A stretch of 24,398 nucleotides of DNA from Candidatus Aminicenantes bacterium UBA876. GTDB taxonomy: Bacteria; Acidobacteriota; Aminicenantia; UBA2199. The notes under the pieces were generated by a model. That model worked only from the letters and a program-made list of their open reading frames with translations. It had not been told where the DNA came from and did not search any database. Where the stretch lies: assembly GCA_002294665.1 (NCBI GenBank), contig DBFQ01000093.1, positions 7,915-32,312 of the forward strand, given 5' to 3'. Both the position numbers and the translations under genes were made by a program. Below are positions 1-7,053 of the stretch, one piece after another; position 1 is the stretch's first letter, and every line of letters begins with the position of its first letter.

Positions 1-77
1 CATCACCGCTCCGAAAAGTTCCTGCATCACCGTTCGCGGGTAACTTCATCACCGGACTTTACGTTTCCCCATCACCG
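1..77. repeat. Four copies of CATCACCG at 22-24 base spacing
   Basis: CATCACCG occurs at 1, 25, 47 and 70, so the unit spacing is 24, 22 and 23 bases. The bases between copies are only loosely alike; the first two continue as CTCCG and TTCGC, and the fourth as TTCGG. The array is cut by the window edge, so its full length is unknown. Short, regularly spaced repeats of this kind occur at the ends of some transposable elements (IS21-type ends carry multiple short repeats), but no transposase is visible here, so that reading is a guess. Nothing else is recognised up to 126. Confidence 0.6.
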
Positions 78-126
78 TTCGGCTGAAGCTGTTGAGAGAG
101 TTGGAGAGAAGGTGACAGGAGGCAGG

Positions 127-786
127 TCAGCCTTTCTGGTCACGGGCACGTTCGACGATTTCCTTGAACAGCATATTAAAGTGCTCCGGTGAAGACAGGT
201 AGGGTATCAGGACAAAGTCTTCCATGGCGCGACTGCGCTTGATGGCGGGAATGTCTTCCACGCACTGAACCGCGAATCGCAGGATCTCTCCGTCAGCCAG
301 GCGGTACAACTCAATGGGAATCATGCGATGCACCACGCAGAATGCGGCTCCCAGCCGATCGAGCAATTGCTGATCCAGCTGAAACAATGAGAGATCAATG
401 CTTTCAACCAGTTTCTGATCAACAAGAAAGAGGGAAAGTTCTTCCAATGTCAAGGCGCCCATCATGACAAGGATCTCGCCCAACGGCTTGCGCATGAACG
501 CCTGCTTTTCCACGGCCTCGCTCAACGCTTCAGGCGTGATCTTTCCCGCCTGAACCAACATGTCACCCAGACGCTGATTGCGGTGGCTGATGGCGCGCTC
601 GCGCCTTTCCCGCAAGGCTTGCGGGCATTCTCTGTAAAAGCGATTGCGGGCTTCCTCACCCGCTCCGCAGAAACACTTCAAACAATACGGACATATCGTG
701 GTGGGATTCGGATGGTTGCATAGTACGGCCTCCATCGCATTGTATGTGGCGCCGCAATTCCAGCATTCCACCAGGTATTCTTCCAT
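127..786 (-). CDS. Cys-rich zinc-binding-like protein with MshEN/GspE-N-like domain
   Basis: From the start chosen here the protein has 219 residues. The N-terminus carries C8, C11, C23, H25, C32, C35, C38 and C40, a pattern expected for one or two zinc sites. Around residues 75-130 two related blocks appear (LGDMLVQAGKITPEAL and LGEILVMMGALTLEEL). They match the N-terminal domain of type II secretion/type IV pilus ATPases (GspE/PilB, MshEN), which binds nucleotide or cyclic di-GMP in some proteins. No ATPase domain follows, so this is a free-standing sensor or adaptor of unknown role. The reading frame stays open to 963, but that would overlap the divergent gene at 962. The ATG at 786 has GGAGAG four bases upstream; the ATG at 810 has no clear site. 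The gene appears to be transcribed alone. The domain call is moderate and the function unknown. Confidence 0.7.
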   Translation of the reverse strand: MEEYLVECWNCGATYNAMEAVLCNHPNPTTICPYCLKCFCGAGEEARNRFYRECPQALRERRERAISHRNQRLGDMLVQAGKITPEALSEAVEKQAFMRKPLGEILVMMGALTLEELSLFLVDQKLVESIDLSLFQLDQQLLDRLGAAFCVVHRMIPIELYRLADGEILRFAVQCVEDIPAIKRSRAMEDFVLIPYLSSPEHFNMLFKEIVERARDQKG

Positions 787-841
787 CCATCTCTCCGACA
801 GGTCCGCCATCGCCGGGAGGCGATGGCGACCGTTTGATACA

Positions 842-870
842 ATGATAACCAAATCAGAAACTCCAGGCAA
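842..870 (-). promoter_or_regulatory. Candidate sigma70 promoter for the Cys-rich MshEN-like gene
   Basis: On the minus strand TTGCCT (865-870) is followed after 17 bases by TATCAT (842-847). Transcription would begin near 835, leaving about 50 bases before the ATG at 786. It is read from consensus only. Confidence 0.4.
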
Positions 871-885
871 GCCCCCGCTCAACCA

Positions 886-914
886 TTGCAATCCATGCCG
901 GCGGTCGTTATAAT
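886..914 (+). promoter_or_regulatory. Candidate sigma70 promoter for the Bat-type operon
   Basis: TTGCAA (886-891) and a perfect TATAAT (909-914) are separated by 17 bases. The start site would lie near 921, about 40 bases before the ATG at 962. It is the only good promoter seen ahead of the four genes ending at 4035. Confidence 0.6.
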
Positions 915-961
915 CAAACCCGGCCAGTTGAAAGGCTGTTTGTGGATATGGAGCAATCAGC

Positions 962-1237
962 ATGGAAGAGCGCTTGTACGAAATCCAGCGTTTTTATGTC
1001 CAGCACGACGGAGAGCGCCAATACGCCATCGAATTTCTCGGCAGGAACCAGAAAGTCACCCGCCTCACATTCGATGATGTGGAAGGCGTAGAGTTTCGCT
1101 CTCAGGGCAACTCGGAGATTCAAACCGCTTTCTGCAACCTGAACAACCGGCCTCCCCGCCTTTGGAATGTGCAATTCGCCTATCCCGTTCATTTAAGCAT
1201 CCGCGTCGCCGACAGAATCATCATCCAGGTCCGATAA
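962..1237 (+). CDS. Small hypothetical protein, first gene of Bat-type operon
   Basis: This 91-residue protein is not recognised. It has no signal peptide or membrane segment. It alternates charged and hydrophobic residues, as in a small beta-rich soluble domain (for example the stretch from RQYAIEFLG to VEGVEFRS), and ends in IIIQVR. The ATG has GGAG eight bases upstream and sits about 48 bases after a good TATAAT box. Eleven bases separate its stop from the DUF58 gene, so it is probably co-transcribed with the Bat-type genes. In many genomes the position before the DUF58 gene is held by a MoxR-type ATPase; this protein has no P-loop and cannot be one. Confidence 0.75.
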   Translation: MEERLYEIQRFYVQHDGERQYAIEFLGRNQKVTRLTFDDVEGVEFRSQGNSEIQTAFCNLNNRPPRLWNVQFAYPVHLSIRVADRIIIQVR

Positions 1238-1248
1238 GCCATGTTTCA

Positions 1249-2130
1249 ATGATATCCAGCGAAATTCTGCGCAAAGTCCGGCGCATCGAAATCATTTCCC
1301 GCAAAGCATCCAGGGAACTTCTGGCCGGCGAATACCATTCGGCATTCAAGGGCAGAGGCATGGAATTCTTTCAGGTGCGTGATTACGAACCCGGAGACGA
1401 TATCCGCCTGATTGACTGGAATGTGACATCGCGCACCGGTCGCCTGCACGTGAAACAATTCGTGGAAGAAAGGGAAATGACCGTGATTCTCGCCATAGAC
1501 ATTTCCGCTTCGCTGGCTTTTGTTTCCCGCCGCAAAAGCAAACAGGAACTGGCGGCGGAAATATCCGCCCTGATCGCATTCACGGCCATGCTCAACAACG
1601 ACAAAGTCGGGCTGCTGTTGTTCAGCAATACGATTGAACGCTACATCCCGCCACAGAAAGGCCGCACCCACCTGTTGCGGATCATTCGCGAAATCCTCAC
1701 TTTCTCGCCGCAATCCAGCGGCACGTCGCTTCACACCGGGCTGACTTACCTCAACCAGGTCAGCCGCCGCCATGCGATTGTTTTCCTGATTTCTGATTTC
1801 CTCGACAACGGCTACGAATCCCCTTTCCGGGTGACCGCACGTAAACACGATCTCGTGGCCGTACGCATTCTCGATCCCCGGGAACGCAGCCTCCCGCCGG
1901 GAGGACTGTTCCGCGCGCGTGACCTTGAAAGCGGACAGGAATTGCTCCTGGACCTGTCCAGAAAGCAGACCGTGAACGCATTTTCCGCCGCGCTTGAAGA
2001 ACGCGAAAAGCGGTTGCTGACATTTTTTCGCAGTGCCGGTGTAGACCACATCGAGATCGCGGATGATGCAAAACCGGAGAAACCCTTGTTTGATTTTCTG
2101 CTTTGCCGGCGCAGGAGGTTCAATCGATGA
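1249..2130 (+). CDS. DUF58 domain protein (VWA-like, Bat operon)
   Basis: The 293-residue soluble protein has the DUF58 signature: RDYEPGDDIRLIDWNVTSR at about residues 44-62, followed by a metal-binding-type DxSxS motif (D84, S86, S88) that opens a von Willebrand A-like fold, and SDF near residue 180. DUF58 proteins are usually encoded with MoxR ATPases and BatA/BatB/BatD proteins and are thought to act in assembly or chaperoning of envelope or metal-containing complexes; the exact role is not established. The frame is open upstream to 1162 inside the previous gene, but the protein alignment begins naturally at the ATG at 1249. The ribosome binding site is weak, so coupling to the upstream gene is likely. 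The stop overlaps the next start in an ATGA arrangement. Confidence 0.9.
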   Translation: MISSEILRKVRRIEIISRKASRELLAGEYHSAFKGRGMEFFQVRDYEPGDDIRLIDWNVTSRTGRLHVKQFVEEREMTVILAIDISASLAFVSRRKSKQELAAEISALIAFTAMLNNDKVGLLLFSNTIERYIPPQKGRTHLLRIIREILTFSPQSSGTSLHTGLTYLNQVSRRHAIVFLISDFLDNGYESPFRVTARKHDLVAVRILDPRERSLPPGGLFRARDLESGQELLLDLSRKQTVNAFSAALEEREKRLLTFFRSAGVDHIEIADDAKPEKPLFDFLLCRRRRFNR

Positions 2131-3062
2131 ACAGGTGCTGGATGGCGGCTGCGCTGATGTTCATGGTATCGCTCGGCCTCGAAGCGCGCACACAGGCCAG
2201 CCTGTCGGCTTCATCAACTGAAGCCTCTGTCGGCGACCCGGTGATGTTGCGTGTCATCGTGCAGACCGACAAACCGCATGACCGGATTCGCGTAGAGACC
2301 GGCAGCGGCGGTGATGTCTGGGAGGAAACATCACCACGCCAGGTCAAATCCCGCGAACTGGATGGATTGCTGCTCAGGGAAATCCATATCACCCTGGCCT
2401 TTTTCCGCACCGGCTCACACCGGATCGGCCCTTTTCGCATCACGCTGGAAAAAAACAGCCTGCCGGTGGAGGAAATCGCCACCAATATGACCGAAGTTCA
2501 CATTGTCAGCGTGTTGACGGAAAAAGATAACGATATCGCCGATATCAAGCCCCCGATTCCGATTCGTGGCAATCCATTGCGCCTGCTGCCATGGATCGCC
2601 GGGCTCGTTCTGTTGCCGCTCGGCCTGATTCTGTTGCTGGCATGGCTGCGGCGGCGGCGCCCGTCCGCATCGCCACCGCCACCGCATCCCCTGGAGGAGC
2701 TGGAACAGGAACTGGCCCGCCTGATGGGGTTGGGCCTGTTCTCCCGTGGCCGGGTCAAGGAATTCTGCCTGCGACTGACGCCGGTGTTGAAACGGTTCCT
2801 GAATCGGGTTTACCACTTCAACGCCGGGGAAATGACCACCCGGGAAACCCTTTTGCACCTGGCCCGAAACGAGGAAGACGCGCAAATCCGCGAGCATCTC
2901 GCGTTGTTGCTGAATTTGTCCGATCGCGTCAAATTCGCCCGCTTCCAACCCGGCCCCGCGGGAGAAGCGCAACTGGCACATCATATTCGGGACCTGATTT
3001 CACGCTACCGCGAGCGGCAGACCCCCCAGCCGGAGGAGTCCAGTGTTTCACCTGGAGCATAA
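2127..3062 (+). CDS. BatD-like membrane protein
   Basis: The 311-residue protein starts with a signal peptide (about 1-24), followed by a beta-rich periplasmic domain (about 25-150, with the block SASSTEASVGDPVMLRV typical of BatD-like immunoglobulin-type domains). A single membrane helix follows at about 153-174, then an arginine cluster and a helical cytoplasmic tail of about 130 residues. BatD proteins normally have 450-600 residues with several such domains, so this is a short form. The start at 2127 has AGGAGG eight bases upstream and overlaps the DUF58 stop as ATGA; an ATG at 2103 in the same frame is less likely. The gene overlaps the next by 20 bases. Placement between the DUF58 and BatA genes supports the call more than sequence identity does. 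Confidence 0.75.
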   Translation: MNRCWMAAALMFMVSLGLEARTQASLSASSTEASVGDPVMLRVIVQTDKPHDRIRVETGSGGDVWEETSPRQVKSRELDGLLLREIHITLAFFRTGSHRIGPFRITLEKNSLPVEEIATNMTEVHIVSVLTEKDNDIADIKPPIPIRGNPLRLLPWIAGLVLLPLGLILLLAWLRRRRPSASPPPPHPLEELEQELARLMGLGLFSRGRVKEFCLRLTPVLKRFLNRVYHFNAGEMTTRETLLHLARNEEDAQIREHLALLLNLSDRVKFARFQPGPAGEAQLAHHIRDLISRYRERQTPQPEESSVSPGA

Positions 3063-4035
3063 ACTCTTTCTTTTCCTGCTGCCCCTGGTCGCCGCCATGG
3101 CTTTCTGGTGGCGCTGGCTGCGCCGCAGGGGTTCCCGCCATGTAAAAATATCCAGCGCGACGATCTATCCGGACCCGGCATCCCGCTGGAAAGTCCGGGC
3201 ACTTGCCGCCTTGCCCTGGATGCGGCTGACCGCTCTCGCATTGCTGATTCTGGCGCTGGCCCGACCGCAGATCCTCAACCGGTTTACAATCGAAAAGCAT
3301 CGGGGAGTCGACATTTTATTGGCGCTCGATATTTCAGGCTCCATGGCTTCCGTTGATTTCAAGCCGCGCAACCGCCTCGAAGTGGCCAAGGCAGTCATCA
3401 GCGATTTCATTCATCGCCGCCGCTCAGATCGCATCGGCCTGGTCGTGTTTGCCGGCACTTCGTTTACGCGCAGTCCCCTTACCATTGACGAATCGATGTT
3501 GCTGGATGCTTTGGAAAACACCCGCATCGGAGATCTGGAAGACGGTACCGCCCTGGGAATGGCTCTGGCTGCATCGGTCAACCGTGTCCGCCATGCCCCC
3601 ACGGCCACACGCATCATCATCCTCATCACCGACGGCGTCAACAATCGCGGCGAGATCGCCCCGCTTGATGCGGCGAAGATCGCCAAAGAATTCGGCATCA
3701 AAGTATACACCATCGGTGTCGGTCGCCGCGGGCGGGCGCCCTATCCGGTTACGGACGCGTTCGGCCGGCAGCGTTACACCATGGTTGACGTCGAGATCGA
3801 CGAAGAACTGCTCAAGGAAATCGCCGCCGCTACCGGAGGACTCTATTTTCGCGCCACGGACAAACCTTCCCTGGAGCGGATATTCAGCGAGATCGACCGC
3901 TGGGAAAAAAGCGAAGTTTCTTCGCGGCGCATCGTTCAGGCAAAGGAATTGTTCGCCTGGTTCATCGGAGCTGCGCTGGCATTGCTGTTGATCGCCGCGG
4001 TGGCTCAACGCACCGTGCTCATGGAACTTCCCTGA
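3043..4035 (+). CDS. batA: BatA-like VWA domain membrane protein
   Basis: The 330-residue protein has two N-terminal membrane helices (about 6-24 and 60-75, the BatA_N arrangement), a von Willebrand A domain with an intact metal-ion-dependent adhesion motif (D96-I-S98-G-S100, and TDG further on), and a C-terminal membrane helix near 305-322. Length and layout match BatA proteins of the Bat/aerotolerance operon, which place a metal-binding VWA domain in the periplasm. The start is GTG at 3043, with GGAGGAG four to five bases upstream, and overlaps the BatD-like gene by 20 bases. No BatB or BatC follows; the operon ends here and faces the oxidoreductase operon across a hairpin-bearing gap. Confidence 0.88.
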   Translation: MFHLEHKLFLFLLPLVAAMAFWWRWLRRRGSRHVKISSATIYPDPASRWKVRALAALPWMRLTALALLILALARPQILNRFTIEKHRGVDILLALDISGSMASVDFKPRNRLEVAKAVISDFIHRRRSDRIGLVVFAGTSFTRSPLTIDESMLLDALENTRIGDLEDGTALGMALAASVNRVRHAPTATRIIILITDGVNNRGEIAPLDAAKIAKEFGIKVYTIGVGRRGRAPYPVTDAFGRQRYTMVDVEIDEELLKEIAAATGGLYFRATDKPSLERIFSEIDRWEKSEVSSRRIVQAKELFAWFIGAALALLLIAAVAQRTVLMELP

Positions 4036-4189
4036 CCCCCATTCCCTTTTTGAACCCGCGAACCCTTCTTCCTTTACCGCTTCCCGGATTGCGCCGCCGA
4101 TGGGCCTGATCGCCGCTCCAGGGGGTTATCCTCACCCCGCGTTCAAGATCCCCTTCATAAGGGAAAAGAGGGAAAGTGGCTGAGAGGGA

Positions 4190-4229
4190 GGTGGGGGCGG
4201 GAGTCAAGGATCTTTGCTCCCGCCCCACC
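4190..4229. terminator. Strong GC-rich hairpin between convergent operons
   Basis: The left arm at 4190-4203 (GGTGGGGGCGGGAG) pairs with 4217-4229 (CTCCCGCCCCACC) in 13 base pairs with one bulged G, around a 13-base loop. It lies in the 249-base gap between the BatA-like gene and the oppositely oriented oxidoreductase operon. No long T-run follows on either strand, so it may act as a factor-dependent terminator or RNA stabiliser, or be a dispersed repeat. Nothing else in 4036-4284 is recognised as a gene. Confidence 0.5.
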
Positions 4230-4235
4230 GGTTTA

Positions 4236-4252
4236 CCGCCTATGACAGGCGG
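4236..4252. terminator. Short hairpin after oxidoreductase operon
   Basis: CCGCCT (4236-4241) and AGGCGG (4247-4252) form a six-base-pair stem with a five-base loop, about 33 bases past the stop of the gamma subunit gene on the minus strand. No T-run follows. Confidence 0.3.
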
Positions 4253-4284
4253 ATTCATGATGCAACAACCAGTGTGGCGTTGGA

Positions 4285-4830
4285 TCAGTTTTCTTTAACC
4301 AGCGACATCCCCATTTCGATTGCTTCTTCATTAAGGGGAATCAGATTGTGATAGCGCTTGGGCAATGTGTCTTTCAGCGCCGTGATCAGGGATTCGCGAT
4401 TCACAATGGGTTCAAGTTTCACCAGCGCGCCCAGCACGAGCATGTTCATTACCTTGATGTTCTTGAGCTCGTTGGTGGCCGTATCGATGGCCGGTAACGC
4501 CACGGCGTGAATGTCGTCGCGGGTCGGGCCTTTCTTGATGGTCGTGCTTTCCCAGATCAGGGTGCCGCCCTTTTTGACCCGGGGCTCGAACTTGTCCAGT
4601 GAAGGCTGATTCAAAACAACCACCACATCGAACTCGGTGACAATGGGAGAGGAAATCTGGCGATCACTGATATTGACCACGCAGTTCGCCGTGCCTCCGC
4701 GCATCTCAGGCCCGTAAGAGGGCATCCAACTGACTTCTTTGCCCTCCTTCATGGCCGCGTAAGCCAGAAGTTTGCCCATGGAGAGAACACCCTGGCCGCC
4801 AAAACCGGAAAATATCATTTCTTTCAACAT
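4285..4830 (-). CDS. 2-oxoacid:ferredoxin oxidoreductase, gamma subunit
   Basis: The 181-residue protein opens with SGFGGQGV (residues 8-15) and has the block PSYGPEMRGGTANC, both typical of the gamma domain of pyruvate, 2-oxoglutarate and branched-chain 2-oxoacid:ferredoxin oxidoreductases. With the alpha, beta and ferredoxin subunits it forms a cytoplasmic complex that oxidatively decarboxylates a 2-oxoacid to acyl-CoA and reduces ferredoxin. Length is normal. The start at 4830 has AAGGAGG nine bases upstream; an in-frame ATG at 4872 lies inside the beta subunit gene and is rejected. Only 16 bases separate it from the beta gene, whose stop codon touches this ribosome binding site. It is the last gene of the operon. 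Confidence 0.95.
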   Translation of the reverse strand: MLKEMIFSGFGGQGVLSMGKLLAYAAMKEGKEVSWMPSYGPEMRGGTANCVVNISDRQISSPIVTEFDVVVVLNQPSLDKFEPRVKKGGTLIWESTTIKKGPTRDDIHAVALPAIDTATNELKNIKVMNMLVLGALVKLEPIVNRESLITALKDTLPKRYHNLIPLNEEAIEMGMSLVKEN

Positions 4831-4846
4831 GATTCTCAGCCTCCTT

Positions 4847-5599
4847 TCAGGAACGGGGTTCCTTGAACACACCCAGAGGAAAATAGGGCATCATTTCCTC
4901 TTTCACTCGATCCATGGATACTTCGGGCGTACACTTCCAGTTCGACGGGCAATTGGACACCACTTCGATGAAAGTGGTTCCCAGGCCCTGCTGCTGAATC
5001 TCAAAAGCGCGCTGGATGGCTTTCTTGGTGCGACGGGTATTGGCCGGATTGTTGCAGGAAACCCGCTGTGCATACACCACGCCGTCAAACTGCGAAACAA
5101 TCTCGCACATCTTCAAGGGCATGCCCGCGGTCACGGCTTCACGCCCGTACGGCGTAGTGGTGGTTTTCATTCCGTCCAGGGTCGTCGGTGCCATCTGACC
5201 CCCGGTCATGCCGTAAATGGCGTTGTTGATAAAGATAAAGGTGAATTTCTCACCGCGATTGCAGGCATGAATGGTTTCAGCCGTACCGATGGCGGCCAGG
5301 TCACCGTCACCCTGGTATGAAAAAACCACCCGGTCTGGCAACATGCGCTTGATGGCCGTGGCCAGGGCGGCGGCGCGTCCATGGGCCGCTTCCTGCCAGT
5401 CAATGTCAATGTAATCGTATGCGAACACGCTGCAACCCACGGGACACACACCAATGGTCTTTTCCTGAAGATCCATTTCGTTGATCAATTCGGCGATCAA
5501 CTTGTGCACGATGGCGTGCATGCATCCCGGGCAATAGTGCATGCGCGTGGGCAACAGGGTTTTCGGACGTTCATAGATTTTTTCGTATCCGGTTTTCAT
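4847..5599 (-). CDS. 2-oxoacid:ferredoxin oxidoreductase, beta subunit (thiamine diphosphate)
   Basis: The 250-residue protein carries the thiamine diphosphate motif GDGD (97-100) with NN (125-126). It also has CPGC at 23-26 and cysteines at 52 and 56, as seen in beta subunits of this family. The text from GMTGGQMAPTT is very characteristic. This subunit binds the cofactor and, with the alpha subunit, forms the decarboxylation site. AAGGAG lies about six bases before the ATG. It is ten bases downstream of the alpha gene. Substrate could be 2-oxoglutarate or branched-chain 2-oxoacids; the sequence alone does not settle this. Confidence 0.95.
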   Translation of the reverse strand: MKTGYEKIYERPKTLLPTRMHYCPGCMHAIVHKLIAELINEMDLQEKTIGVCPVGCSVFAYDYIDIDWQEAAHGRAAALATAIKRMLPDRVVFSYQGDGDLAAIGTAETIHACNRGEKFTFIFINNAIYGMTGGQMAPTTLDGMKTTTTPYGREAVTAGMPLKMCEIVSQFDGVVYAQRVSCNNPANTRRTKKAIQRAFEIQQQGLGTTFIEVVSNCPSNWKCTPEVSMDRVKEEMMPYFPLGVFKEPRS

Positions 5600-5609
5600 G
5601 GTAATCTCC

Positions 5610-6668
5610 TTACTTCATTTGCCGCAACGTAAAATCCAGGATCTCTCCCGGGGTGGGGATGATTCCACCCATGCGCCCGGTCGAATAGACCGGCTTGCGG
5701 CCGTTTACCGCCAGGCGGACATCTTCCACCATCTGACCGGCGTTCATCTCGGCGGTAACAAACATCTTCACCCTGTCCTGGGCCGCCAATTCAGCCACGC
5801 GTTCAGTCGGGTAAGGCCACAAGGTCACGGGTCTCAGCAACCCCATCTTCACACCCTGTTCCCGGCCCAGATCCACGACTTTCTTGCAGATCCGGCTTGT
5901 CACTCCGTAGGACATCAGCACGACTTCCGCGTCATCGAGCAGGTATTCCTCGAATCGGACTTCACCGGCCGCAATTTTGCGATATTTGGCTTGAAGCTCG
6001 ATATTTTTCTGCTCCATGTCTTCGGGCTTGATGAACAGCGAAGTGATCACGTTGCGCTCGCGGTCGGGCGTCTTTCCCGTACTGGCCCAGGGTTTCTCCA
6101 TCAGGGTGGTAACGGGATCGGGCAGTTCCACTTTTTCCATCATCTGGCCGATGGCTCCATCGGAAAGAATCAACACCGGGTTGCGGTATTGATCGGCCAG
6201 ATCGAAAGCCAGCATGGTATGGTCCGCCATCTCCTGCACCGAGTTCGGCGCCAGCACGATCAGACGGTAGTCTCCGTGGCCGCCGCCCTTGACCGCCTGG
6301 AAGTAATCTCCCTGTCCGGGCTGAATCGTACCCAGCCCCGGGCCGCCGCGCACCACGTTGACCACCACGCAGGGCAGCTCGGCGCAGGCGATGTAGGACA
6401 TGCCTTCCTGCATGAGCGAAAAGCCGGGAGACGACGTGGTGGTCATGGTCCTGGCTCCGGCTCCGGCGGCGCCGTACACCATGTTGATCGACGCGACTTC
6501 GCTTTCGGCCTGCAACAACACGTAATTGTGCTTGGGTTGTTCCATGGCGAGATATTCCACTACTTCGGACTGCGGAGTAATGGGATAACCGAAATAGCCC
6601 CTCATGCCGGCGCGAATCGCGGCTTCGGCCAGGGCTTCATTACCTTTCATAAATTTAATATCACCCAA
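5610..6668 (-). CDS. vorB: 2-oxoacid:ferredoxin oxidoreductase, alpha subunit (VorB-like)
   Basis: The 352-residue protein contains KGNEALAEAAIRAGMRGYFGYPITPQSE-type text near the N-terminus, the start of the pyrimidine-binding domain, and matches in length and layout the alpha subunit usually named VorB (3-methyl-2-oxobutanoate) or KorA/OorA (2-oxoglutarate). The start is TTG at 6668 with GGAGG five bases upstream; the next in-frame ATG at 6650 would cut off residues that family members normally have. The four-gene order ferredoxin-alpha-beta-gamma is that of the oorDABC and vor operons. The substrate assignment remains open, so the symbol is tentative. Confidence 0.93.
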   Translation of the reverse strand: MGDIKFMKGNEALAEAAIRAGMRGYFGYPITPQSEVVEYLAMEQPKHNYVLLQAESEVASINMVYGAAGAGARTMTTTSSPGFSLMQEGMSYIACAELPCVVVNVVRGGPGLGTIQPGQGDYFQAVKGGGHGDYRLIVLAPNSVQEMADHTMLAFDLADQYRNPVLILSDGAIGQMMEKVELPDPVTTLMEKPWASTGKTPDRERNVITSLFIKPEDMEQKNIELQAKYRKIAAGEVRFEEYLLDDAEVVLMSYGVTSRICKKVVDLGREQGVKMGLLRPVTLWPYPTERVAELAAQDRVKMFVTAEMNAGQMVEDVRLAVNGRKPVYSTGRMGGIIPTPGEILDFTLRQMK

Positions 6669-6683
6669 TTGATCCTCCCTTTT

Positions 6684-6908
6684 TCATTCCGCTTTCTTGT
6701 ACACGGTGATGGCCGCATCGGGACACATGACGGAGCAGTTCATGCAGGCAATGCATTTCTCTTCATCCGCCAGGTACGCGTAGTGCAGCCCGTGAGAATT
6801 TGTGTCCGCCGTGTTCAGAGCTAGGCACTTGGTGGGGCAGTTGAGCACGCAAAGGTTGCAACCTTTGCATACTTCCTTGTCAATTTCAACATAGCCTTTG
6901 GCTGGCAT
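6684..6908 (-). CDS. 2x[4Fe-4S] ferredoxin subunit of 2-oxoacid oxidoreductase
   Basis: The 74-residue protein has two four-cysteine motifs: C14, C17, C20, C24 and C52, C55, C58, C62, each ending in CP, enough for two [4Fe-4S] clusters. An extra cysteine is at 28. It is the delta subunit that passes electrons from the catalytic core to ferredoxin. AGGAGG lies five bases before the ATG. It is the first gene of the operon, 15 bases ahead of the alpha subunit gene. Confidence 0.94.
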   Translation of the reverse strand: MPAKGYVEIDKEVCKGCNLCVLNCPTKCLALNTADTNSHGLHYAYLADEEKCIACMNCSVMCPDAAITVYKKAE

Positions 6909-6952
6909 TTAGACCTCCTGTAACGCCTGTGAGAGGCAGAGCGTAATAACTC

Positions 6953-6980
6953 ATTATACCCGTCAAACAGCGGAATGCAA
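6953..6980 (-). promoter_or_regulatory. Candidate promoter of the 2-oxoacid oxidoreductase operon
   Basis: On the minus strand TTGCAT (6975-6980) and a perfect TATAAT (6953-6958) are 16 bases apart. The start site would fall near 6946, giving a leader of about 38 bases to the ATG at 6908. Confidence 0.55.
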
Positions 6981-7038
6981 GCGATTTTCGGGTGAAAACC
7001 GGCAAATAAACGGACTTCTGCACCCAATTTTTGTGTGA

Positions 7039-7044
7039 TATACT
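7039..7044 (+). promoter_or_regulatory. -10 box for class A PBP, likely leaderless
   Basis: TATACT at 7039-7044 ends nine bases before the ATG at 7054. No convincing -35 box (TTCTGC at 7016-7021 is poor) and no Shine-Dalgarno sequence are present, so the transcript probably starts at or within a few bases of the ATG. Confidence 0.45.
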
Positions 7045-7053
7045 ATAAAAACC

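Noticed and set aside
1..77. CRISPR array
   Set aside because: The repeat is only eight bases and the spacing is 22-24 bases in total, too short for repeats and spacers.
787..963. N-terminal extension of the Cys-rich MshEN-like gene
   Set aside because: It would overlap the divergent gene at 962, run across both candidate promoters and lacks a ribosome binding site.
5598..6824. Open frame of 408 codons on the plus strand
   Set aside because: It is antisense to the alpha subunit and ferredoxin genes, which match known families; its translation is histidine- and glutamine-rich with no family resemblance.
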